Positions 1 to 6,659 of a stretch of DNA of 9,015 nucleotides are shown here, one piece after another; positions within the stretch are counted from its first letter, which is position 1; every line of letters begins with the position of its first letter. The DNA is from Cyanobacteria bacterium UBA8156 (lineage in GTDB: Bacteria > Cyanobacteriota > Cyanobacteriia > Pseudanabaenales > Pseudanabaenaceae). The stretch covers positions 1 to 9,015 of the forward strand of contig DMPD01000115.1 of the NCBI GenBank assembly GCA_003456125.1. Direction: 5' to 3'. The position numbers were made by a program, and so were the translations under genes. The notes below the pieces were generated by a model, which was not told the origin of the DNA, did not search any database, and saw only the letters and a program-made list of their open reading frames with translations.

Positions 1-41
1 TGCCGTTTACCGATTTCCTTGGGTGTTCCCATTTTCCCGTC

Positions 42-1076
42 ATGACTAAAACGAACAAACCGGCCAAGTTAAACCGTCCCCAGGCTCCGGAGCCGCCGCC
101 CCCCAAACTCGAATTGGTGCGGGTCCGAAGCCCGGAAGAAGTGCGCGCCGCAGCGGTGGCCCCACCGGTCGAAGCGGGCCCACCACCGAAGGCTGAAGTG
201 GGTGCCCCGCCAAAGGTGAAGGAGGAAAAGCGGTACCTTGAACCCGCCTCCACCTATCAATTGCCGCCTCCTCCCACCCGGCCGCTGCCCATCTCGCCGG
301 TGACCGAATCGTTGCAATACCGGGCGATCGGGTTGGTCTTGGGTCGGTATGTGCCGGAAGCCGGTACCCTCACCAAGGGCAAGATCGTGACGGTGGACGG
401 CAGCGAATTGGATGCCGTGTTGTTGGGGAAGGTGATTTCCCTGATCAAAAAACGCCTGGACCAAGACAAAGATCGCTACTGGGTGGTGTATCCCCGCACC
501 CGCTCCAAAGAAGGAGAGTTGCACGTGCAGATCACCGGGGTCTGGGCCCCCGAAGATTTGAACAAGCCTGAACATCCCGTCGATCCGGGCGTCAACGATG
601 GTTATTTCTCCATTCGGGGGGAAGTGGTGAACCAGTCCACCGAAGCCGGGTTTGTCACGGTCAAAATCAAGCGGGGAGTGGCCAAACGCATTTCGGACAA
701 ACCCCGTCGCCGAGAAGAACGCCCCATCGAACCGGAACCCAAAGCCGAAGCCTTTAAGCCCGAAAAGCCCATGAAGCGGCTGCAAAAGGGCGATCGCCAC
801 GGGAAGTTCAAGCTGCGGTTGGTGGGGGTGTTGCCCGGCAATCCGGTCGGCTCGTTTTGGGAGGTCACGGCCGAACGGCAGGGCAATGTGTTGAAAGTGC
901 TCGACGGTCAATTCATCGCCACCGTCCCCGCCAAGTATCGGAGCAAAGGCAAAGACGGCCGGTTTTCGGCCCGCCCCCAAAGAGGCGATCGCCCCCGGCC
1001 CCGGTTGCACAGCGAGGACAGCAGCGCCGAGCGTCCCCGGCCGCCCAAACCCAAGCCCAAGCCCATCCAGCCCTAG
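42..1076 (+). CDS. Hypothetical proline-rich basic protein with beta-rich core, paired with HerA-like ATPase
   Basis: I do not recognise this 344-residue protein as a named family. Residues 1-90 are Pro/Lys/Glu/Ala-rich and probably disordered. Residues about 91-170 and 185-212 form a conserved-looking, beta-strand-rich core (YRAIGLVLGRYVPE, then YWVVYPRT, LHVQITGVW, FSIRGEVV and FVTVKIKR). A charged linker follows at 213-250, then another beta-rich block at 254-296 (FKLRLVGVLPG to FIATVP), and finally a Lys/Arg/Pro tail (297-344). There is no signal peptide or membrane segment, so it is probably cytoplasmic. The strand pattern and basic flanks resemble small beta-barrel (OB-like) nucleic-acid-binding proteins, but that is inference. 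Its stop lies 8 bp before the ATPase start, so the two are probably co-transcribed and may act together. The chosen ATG is the first in the window. The frame stays open upstream to the window edge, so an earlier start cannot be excluded, and no Shine-Dalgarno sequence is visible. Confidence 0.8.
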   Translation: MTKTNKPAKLNRPQAPEPPPPKLELVRVRSPEEVRAAAVAPPVEAGPPPKAEVGAPPKVKEEKRYLEPASTYQLPPPPTRPLPISPVTESLQYRAIGLVLGRYVPEAGTLTKGKIVTVDGSELDAVLLGKVISLIKKRLDQDKDRYWVVYPRTRSKEGELHVQITGVWAPEDLNKPEHPVDPGVNDGYFSIRGEVVNQSTEAGFVTVKIKRGVAKRISDKPRRREERPIEPEPKAEAFKPEKPMKRLQKGDRHGKFKLRLVGVLPGNPVGSFWEVTAERQGNVLKVLDGQFIATVPAKYRSKGKDGRFSARPQRGDRPRPRLHSEDSSAERPRPPKPKPKPIQP

Positions 1077-1084
1077 GCTCTGCC

Positions 1085-3061
1085 ATGCCTACCCCCATCG
1101 GCCGGGTATTTGCTACCGAAAGCAAACCCACGACCCCGGACACCTTCTACTTTTGGACAGAGCCGGATTCGCCGGTGGGGATTGGCACGATTGTCAGTGT
1201 GCAGGTGCCCCAGCCCCCCAAACGGAATTTGAGTGGGGCTCCCAGCACGCAGTGGGACATTTACGGGATTGTGGTGGAAGCCCAGGGCTACACCGATTTG
1301 GCTTCGGCGTTGTACGACTACATCGGCAGCGATCGCGATCCGGTGCAGGCGGAGGATGCCCCCACCCTCCGGCCGGAAATTCGGGTGTTTAAGGCCGCGG
1401 TGTTGCGAATGGAACCGGAGGAGCCGTTGCAGCCCATTCCGATTGGGCCGGTGTGTTTGGCGGACGATCGGGCCGTGTTGCTCTCGTTGCGAATGGATGA
1501 ATACGTGGCCAAGGGCCGCGGCATTCCGGTGGGGGTTTATGTCAAGGGGGGAATTTATTCCCCGGTGTATTTGGATGCCGACTTTTTGTTGGGGCCCGAA
1601 GCTGCCCACCTCAACATTACCGGTGTTTCGGGATTAGCCACCAAAACCTCCCTGGTGGAATTTCTCTTGAAAAGCGTTTTTGCCCATTATTGCCCGGACG
1701 ATCCGGCGCGGGGGGTGGCCGGTGTGTTTTTCAACGTCAAGGGGCCAGATTTGTTGTATTTGGATTTGCCGCCGGCGCCGGGCAGCGAACTCAGTCCCGA
1801 AGAGTTGGCAATTTACGAAAAACTGGGTATTCCCGCCGAACCCTTTGCCGACGTCACCTACTATGCTCCGTACAAAGCGGACGGCATCAACCTCAATACC
1901 CTGCGTACCCATTCCGACCTATTGGCCAACGTCAAGCCGTTGCGGTGGGGATTGCAGGAAATTTTTGAGTACACGGCGGTGTTGCTCAACCAAGACGATG
2001 TGGATGCCAAAGCCGAAGCCTTGCTTTCGCTGATTGCCGAAAAAGTCATTCGCAAAAACGATCTCCGATACAACGAGGGGATCAACGTCACCAATTTTCA
2101 ACGCTTGGCAGAATGGTTTGAGCGGGTGATTGAGGCGATGGAAGCCGACAACAAAAAAGAATGGAACAGCCATCACATTGCCACCATCTACAAAGTAAAA
2201 AACCGGTTGCTGAACATCACCGATCGCTGCAAAGGTTTGGTGAGCAACGATGACAGCGTCAGCGATTTGCCCTGGGGAGATTTCCGGAAGAACCACATTT
2301 ACGTGATTGATGTGGCCAATGTGGAGCCGACCGCTCAAGATTTGATCTTTACGCGGGTGGTGGCCAAAATCCAGGAAGCCCTGGAGAAAAACACCCTGGG
2401 GGTAGAGCGTGTGGTGATTTTTGTCGATGAATTGAACAAATATGCCGGCACGGACACCGGCGACACCTACTTGCGCAAAAAACTGTTGGACATTTCCGAG
2501 CGGGGGCGGTATTTGGGGGAAGTATTGTTTTCGGCCCAACAATTTCGATCGCAGGTGCACAAACGGATTGTGGGAAACTGCGGCACGGCGCTGTATGGGC
2601 GGATGGATATGGACGAGTTGGCCACGCCGGGTTACAGCAACCTCTCGCCGGCCGTCAAAACCAAGTTGGCGACCCTGCCCAAGGGGGAGTTGATGGTGCG
2701 CCATCCCCATTTTTCCCAGCCGGTGTTTGTCAAGTTTCCGCGGCCCCCGGTGATGCGCGGCCAGGACGGCCGGGCGTTGTACCCACCCCAACCGGAAATG
2801 CCCTTCGAGGCGGCGATCGCCCAGCGGCTGCGCGTCATCGATCCCACGGTCTCGGCGGTGCAAATCAAGGGGGCGATCGCGGGTTTTCCCCAGGAAAATG
2901 TCTTGGCCATGGTGCACAAGTTGGAACAAAATCCGCCCAACAACTTGGTAGGGGCTTTGCACAGCGGGTTGCGGGGGGTTCGGCAGCGGGAAGACATGCC
3001 CCCCTGGGTGACGGTGGCCCCGGTGTACCGGCCGGAGGAGGACGACGATCCCTACGGGTGA
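1085..3061 (+). CDS. HerA/FtsK-superfamily ATP-binding protein (DUF87-like) with variant Walker A
   Basis: A 658-residue P-loop ATPase, probably a ring-forming DNA-translocase-like motor of the HerA type. Residues 1-170 are beta-rich, where HerA proteins carry the HAS-barrel. The nucleotide site begins at G180 with [10 protein letters not shown] (K187, T188), two residues longer than the usual GxxGxGK[ST] loop. [10 protein letters not shown] (about 215-224) follows. The Walker B strand is VVIFVDE at 443-449, with D448/E449 as metal-binding and catalytic acids. [18 protein letters not shown] (R473, R475, Q485) looks like the arginine-finger/sensor segment. The C-terminus is a small helical region and an acidic tail (EEDDD). 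No transmembrane segment is apparent. The ATG at 1085 was chosen because the homologous-looking sequence starts there. A 7-nt spacer separates it from a weak AGG (1075-1077) that overlaps the upstream stop codon; the in-frame ATG at 857 lies deep inside the upstream gene. No NurA nuclease, Sir2 or other usual HerA partner is present, so the substrate is unknown. A role in DNA processing or defence is speculative. Confidence 0.88.
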   Translation: MPTPIGRVFATESKPTTPDTFYFWTEPDSPVGIGTIVSVQVPQPPKRNLSGAPSTQWDIYGIVVEAQGYTDLASALYDYIGSDRDPVQAEDAPTLRPEIRVFKAAVLRMEPEEPLQPIPIGPVCLADDRAVLLSLRMDEYVAKGRGIPVGVYVKGGIYSPVYLDADFLLGPEAAHLNITGVSGLATKTSLVEFLLKSVFAHYCPDDPARGVAGVFFNVKGPDLLYLDLPPAPGSELSPEELAIYEKLGIPAEPFADVTYYAPYKADGINLNTLRTHSDLLANVKPLRWGLQEIFEYTAVLLNQDDVDAKAEALLSLIAEKVIRKNDLRYNEGINVTNFQRLAEWFERVIEAMEADNKKEWNSHHIATIYKVKNRLLNITDRCKGLVSNDDSVSDLPWGDFRKNHIYVIDVANVEPTAQDLIFTRVVAKIQEALEKNTLGVERVVIFVDELNKYAGTDTGDTYLRKKLLDISERGRYLGEVLFSAQQFRSQVHKRIVGNCGTALYGRMDMDELATPGYSNLSPAVKTKLATLPKGELMVRHPHFSQPVFVKFPRPPVMRGQDGRALYPPQPEMPFEAAIAQRLRVIDPTVSAVQIKGAIAGFPQENVLAMVHKLEQNPPNNLVGALHSGLRGVRQREDMPPWVTVAPVYRPEEDDDPYG

Positions 3062-3107
3062 TGCCTGGGCATCGGCAACGGGACGTCTATCCACGGTCAA
3101 CGTTCGG

Positions 3108-3135
3108 TTTTCCGACTACCGGGCGGCGTTAAAAT
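3108..3135 (+). promoter_or_regulatory. Possible promoter for clpP-ileS
   Basis: The 103-bp gap between the ATPase gene and clpP is the largest gene-free stretch in the window. It contains TAAAAT (3130-3135), a fair match to a -10 element. A poor -35 candidate, TTTTCC (3108-3113), sits 16 bp upstream of it. Transcription from here would give a 5' leader of only about 20-25 nt before the clpP ATG at 3165. No Shine-Dalgarno sequence and no recognisable operator were found. The -10 match alone could easily be chance. Confidence 0.25.
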
Positions 3136-3164
3136 GGGGCCAACCTTCACGACATGCGTCGCCC

Positions 3165-3758
3165 ATGATTCCCACCGTTATCGAGCAATCCGGCCGCGGC
3201 GAGCGGGCCTTCGACATTTTTTCCCGGCTGTTGCGGGAGCGGATCGTGTTTTTGGGGCAACAAGTGGACGATGCCTTGGCCAACACCATTGTGGCCCAAC
3301 TGTTGTTTCTGGAAGCCGAAGACCCCGAAAAGGATATTTACCTCTACGTCAACTCGCCAGGGGGGGCGGTGACCGCCGGTATGGCCATCTACGACACGAT
3401 GCAACACGTGCGCCCGGACATTTCCACCATCTGCGTGGGGTTGGCGGCCAGCATGGGGGCTTTTCTGTTGGCGGGGGGGGCGGCCGGGAAACGGATGGCT
3501 TTGCCCCACGCTCGGATTATGATCCACCAGCCGTTGGGGGGGGCCCAAGGTCAGGCCACCGATATTGAAATCCAAGCCAAGGAAATCCTGTACCATAAAA
3601 GCCGCCTCAACGAGTTGTTGGCCCACCACACCAAACAGCCCATGGAGCGCCTGGAACGGGATACGGAACGGGATTTCTTCATGTCGGCGGCCGAAGCCAA
3701 AGACTACGGCATCGTGGATGAAGTGGTGGTGCGTCGCCCGGTGTTGGAGGCGGCTTAG
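3165..3758 (+). CDS. clpP: ATP-dependent Clp protease proteolytic subunit ClpP
   Basis: Serine peptidase (family S14) that assembles into the tetradecameric barrel which, fed by ClpX or ClpC unfoldases, degrades unfolded and tagged proteins in the cytoplasm. All 197 residues align with the family. The catalytic triad is intact: S96 in [10 protein letters not shown]121 in IMIHQPLGG, and D170 in ERDTERDFF. The spacings of 25 and 49 residues match E. coli ClpP. The number of residues before the Ser matches the mature E. coli enzyme, so there is little or no propeptide. Because the triad is present this is a ClpP, not the inactive ClpR paralogue of cyanobacteria. Cyanobacteria usually carry several clpP genes, and I cannot say which paralogue this is; the N-terminus (MIPTVIE) resembles the type often found next to clpX. 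Here its neighbour is instead ileS, 39 bp downstream. No chaperone gene is in the window. Confidence 0.97.
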   Translation: MIPTVIEQSGRGERAFDIFSRLLRERIVFLGQQVDDALANTIVAQLLFLEAEDPEKDIYLYVNSPGGAVTAGMAIYDTMQHVRPDISTICVGLAASMGAFLLAGGAAGKRMALPHARIMIHQPLGGAQGQATDIEIQAKEILYHKSRLNELLAHHTKQPMERLERDTERDFFMSAAEAKDYGIVDEVVVRRPVLEAA

Positions 3759-3797
3759 TTTCTGTTGTTGTTTGTCCCGTTCTTTGCGACTTAAACC

Positions 3798-6653
3798 ATG
3801 CGCGACGATCGCCCCGCTCCCGAAGAAGCCTACAAAAGTACGGTGAACCTGCCCCAGACGGACTTTCCGATGCGGGCCAATGCGGTGGAGCGGGAGCCAC
3901 AAATTCAGGAATTTTGGCGCGATCGCCGGGTTTATGAGCATTTAGCGCAGGAAAATCCAGGGCCCGTGTTTGTGTTGCACGATGGCCCCCCCTACGCCAA
4001 CGGTCAGTTGCATGTGGGCCATGCCCTCAACAAAATCCTGAAGGACATCATCAATCGCTACCGACTGTTGCGGGGCGATCGGGCTCGGTATGTGTTGGGG
4101 TGGGATTGCCACGGGTTGCCCATTGAACTGAAGGTATTGCAAACCCTTGCCCGGGAAGAGCGGGAGCAATTGACCCCCTTGGCGTTGCGCCAAAAAGCCC
4201 AGTCCTTTGCCTTGGCTACCATTGCCGAGCAAGCGGCAGGATTTCAGCGGTGGGGGGTCTGGGGCGACTACGAAAATCCTTACTACACCCTGAAGCCGGA
4301 ATACGAGGCAGCTCAGATTGGGGTGTTTGGGGAAATGGCCCTCAAGGGGTTTATCTATCGGGGTCTGAAGCCGGTGTATTGGTCCCCCAGTTCCCAAACG
4401 GCTTTGGCGGAAGCAGAATTGGAATACCCGGAAGGTCACGTTTCCCCCAGCATCTACGTGGCGTTTCCGGTGGTGACCCTCGGCGAGGGGGCCCAAGCCC
4501 TATTGGGTGCCTCCGAAAATCTGTATGCGGCGATCTGGACGACCACACCCTGGACGATTCCGGCCAATTTGGGGATTACGGCCAACCCGGATTTGACCTA
4601 CACCGTGATCCAAGCGGGCGATCGCCGCTACCTGGTGGCAACCGATTTGGCGGCGGCCCTGCAAAGCCGGATGGGAGAAGGTACGGTTGGCGGCCCGACA
4701 TTTTCGGGCAAGGTGTTGGCGGGAACGGTGTGTCGGCATCCTTTGGCGGGGGTAGACCCAAAATTTGATCGCCTCAGTCCGATCGTGTTTGGCGATTACG
4801 TGACGGCGGAATCGGGGACGGGCTTGGTGCATACGGCCCCCGCCCACGGCCAAGACGACTTTGCCACGGGACGCAAATACGATTTGGGGTTGATTTCGCC
4901 GGTGGACGATCGCGGGGTGTTTACGGTGGAGGCGGGGCCCTTTGCCGGCTTGGCGGTGCTGAAGGAAGGCAATACGGCGGTGACGGCGGCCCTGCAAGCC
5001 CAAGGGTTGTTGTTGGCCCAGGCGGATTACGCGCACAAATATCCCTACGATTGGCGTACCAAGAAACCGGTGATTGTGCGGGCGACGGAGCAGTGGTTTG
5101 CTTCGGTGGCGGGGTTTCGGGAGGCGGCCCTGGCGGCGATCGCCCAGGTGCATTGGATTCCGGCGACGGGGGCCAACCGGATTGGCGCCATGGTACGGGA
5201 GCGATCGGATTGGTGCATTTCCCGGCAGCGGAGTTGGGGGGTTCCCATCCCCGCCTTTTACGATGAGGAAACCGGGGAAGCGTTGCTGACGGCGGAGACC
5301 CTGGCCCATGTGCAGGAAATTTTCCGGGTTCAGGGTTCCGATGCCTGGTGGCAATGGTCGGTGGCGGAATTGTTGCCGGAGCCCTACCGAAGCAACGGTC
5401 GCACCTACCGCAAGGGTACCGACACGATGGATGTGTGGTTCGATTCGGGTTCGTCGTGGGCGGCGGTGTGTGCGGCCCGGGGTTTGAACTATCCGGCGGA
5501 TTTGTACCTGGAAGGCTCCGATCAGCACCGGGGATGGTTCCAATCTTCTTTGTTGACTTCGGTGGCTACCAACGGCCATGCTCCGTACAAGTCGGTGTTG
5601 ACCCATGGTTTTGTGCTGGACGAAAAGGGGCAGAAAATGAGCAAGTCCCTGGGCAACGTGGTCGATCCGATGGTGCTGGTGAACGGCGGCAAGGACAAGA
5701 AGCAGGAGCCAGCCTACGGAGCAGACGTGTTGCGGTTGTGGGTGGCCAGCGTGGACTACAGCGCCGATGTGCCCCTGGGCAAAACCATCGTCACCCAAAT
5801 TGCCGATGGGGCGCGCAAGATTCGCAATACCGTGCGGTTTTTGCTGGGGAACCTGTTTGATTTCGATCCCGCTCAAGATGCGATCGCCTGGGGTGGTTTG
5901 CCGGAGTTGGATCGCTATGCCCTCCATCGGTTGGCGGAGGTTTCCCAATTGGTGACCAAGGCCTACGACGGCTATCAATTTTTCCGGTTTTACCAAGAGG
6001 TGCAACAGTTTTGCACGGTGGATTTGTCCAATTTTTACCTGGATATGGCCAAAGACCGGCTGTACATCAGCGCGCCGAACTCCCACCGGCGGCGGGCTTG
6101 CCAAACGGTGTTGCACCAGTGTTTGGAGTTTCTGGTGCGGGCGATCGCCCCCGTGCTGTGCCACAACGCTGAGGATATTTGGCAGTACCTCCCCTACCCC
6201 AAGCCCCAGGATTCGGTGTTTGCGGCCGGTTGGTTTGTGGCCCCTAGCCAATGGCATCAGCCGGAACTGGCGGCAAAGTGGCAAGCCCTACAACGGGTAC
6301 GGGATGATGTGAACAAAGCGTTGGAGTTGGCCCGCAACGCCCGGGCGATCGGGGCTCCCCTCGAAGCCAAGGTGGTGTTGACCTGTAGCGATCCGACCCT
6401 CAAGGAACACTTGGTGTCTTTGGGCGATCGCCTGCATTATTTGTTCATCACCTCCCAGGCGGTGGTGGCGGAAACCCTGCCGGAAAGTCCCTACCAAACG
6501 GTTGGGGAAGGCATCCAGGTGGCGGTGGTGACGGCCGAAGGCACCAAATGCGTGCGCTGTTGGCACTATTCACCGAAAGTTGGTGACAGTACAGAACATC
6601 CCCATCTGTGCGAACGGTGTACAGCGGCGATCGCCGGATTGGAGTTTGCCTAG
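3798..6653 (+). CDS. ileS: Isoleucine--tRNA ligase
   Basis: Class I aminoacyl-tRNA synthetase that charges tRNA-Ile with isoleucine and hydrolyses mischarged valine. Its 951 residues are normal for the bacterial type. Signatures in order: the HIGH-class motif HVGH at 72-75, within PYANGQLHVGH; the CP1 editing domain with its Thr-rich segment (TTTPWT, 248-253) and GTGLVHTAPAHGQDD (340-354; H345 and D354 match the E. coli editing residues in spacing); the KMSKS loop at 613-617; and a C-terminal zinc ribbon with C918, C921, C938 and C941. Every catalytic feature is intact. The start at MRDDRPAPEE precedes the conserved VNLPQTDFPMRANAVERE segment by about the usual distance. No Shine-Dalgarno sequence is seen. 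The gap after clpP is only 39 bp with no terminator, so read-through or co-transcription is likely. No T-box leader is present, and there is no room for one. The stop is 6 bp from the stop of the convergent kinase-like gene. Confidence 0.98.
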   Translation: MRDDRPAPEEAYKSTVNLPQTDFPMRANAVEREPQIQEFWRDRRVYEHLAQENPGPVFVLHDGPPYANGQLHVGHALNKILKDIINRYRLLRGDRARYVLGWDCHGLPIELKVLQTLAREEREQLTPLALRQKAQSFALATIAEQAAGFQRWGVWGDYENPYYTLKPEYEAAQIGVFGEMALKGFIYRGLKPVYWSPSSQTALAEAELEYPEGHVSPSIYVAFPVVTLGEGAQALLGASENLYAAIWTTTPWTIPANLGITANPDLTYTVIQAGDRRYLVATDLAAALQSRMGEGTVGGPTFSGKVLAGTVCRHPLAGVDPKFDRLSPIVFGDYVTAESGTGLVHTAPAHGQDDFATGRKYDLGLISPVDDRGVFTVEAGPFAGLAVLKEGNTAVTAALQAQGLLLAQADYAHKYPYDWRTKKPVIVRATEQWFASVAGFREAALAAIAQVHWIPATGANRIGAMVRERSDWCISRQRSWGVPIPAFYDEETGEALLTAETLAHVQEIFRVQGSDAWWQWSVAELLPEPYRSNGRTYRKGTDTMDVWFDSGSSWAAVCAARGLNYPADLYLEGSDQHRGWFQSSLLTSVATNGHAPYKSVLTHGFVLDEKGQKMSKSLGNVVDPMVLVNGGKDKKQEPAYGADVLRLWVASVDYSADVPLGKTIVTQIADGARKIRNTVRFLLGNLFDFDPAQDAIAWGGLPELDRYALHRLAEVSQLVTKAYDGYQFFRFYQEVQQFCTVDLSNFYLDMAKDRLYISAPNSHRRRACQTVLHQCLEFLVRAIAPVLCHNAEDIWQYLPYPKPQDSVFAAGWFVAPSQWHQPELAAKWQALQRVRDDVNKALELARNARAIGAPLEAKVVLTCSDPTLKEHLVSLGDRLHYLFITSQAVVAETLPESPYQTVGEGIQVAVVTAEGTKCVRCWHYSPKVGDSTEHPHLCERCTAAIAGLEFA

Positions 6654-6659
6654 TTTTCG

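Noticed and set aside
69..1010. A 313-codon minus-strand open frame opposite the first gene.
   Set aside because: It is Phe/Gly/His/Arg-rich shadow sequence without any motif. The plus-strand frame is better supported by its tight spacing to the ATPase gene and its beta-strand pattern.
857..1084. An earlier in-frame ATG for the HerA-like ATPase, adding 76 residues that overlap the upstream gene.
   Set aside because: The added residues are Arg/Pro/Gln-rich, typical of an out-of-frame reading of the upstream gene. The conserved-looking N-terminus begins at 1085, 8 bp after the upstream stop.
1919..3100. A 393-codon minus-strand open frame opposite the ATPase gene.
   Set aside because: It has the composition of a shadow frame (His/Gln/Arg/Val-rich), with no recognisable motif, and is antisense to a well-supported gene.
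3104..3115. A small hairpin (TCGG, TTTT loop, CCGA) between the ATPase gene and clpP, considered as a terminator.
   Set aside because: The stem is only 4 bp and no T-run follows, so it is too weak for an intrinsic terminator.
4500..6284. A 594-codon open frame on the minus strand, opposite ileS.
   Set aside because: It lies wholly antisense to an intact ileS. Its His/Arg/Gly/Pro/Gln-rich composition is the usual by-product of GC-rich codon bias, and no domain is recognisable.
6625..6636. A perfect palindrome near the ileS 3' end, considered as a terminator stem.
   Set aside because: It is a HIP1 octamer with its flanks. It has no loop and no following T-run, and the same motif occurs throughout the window inside genes.
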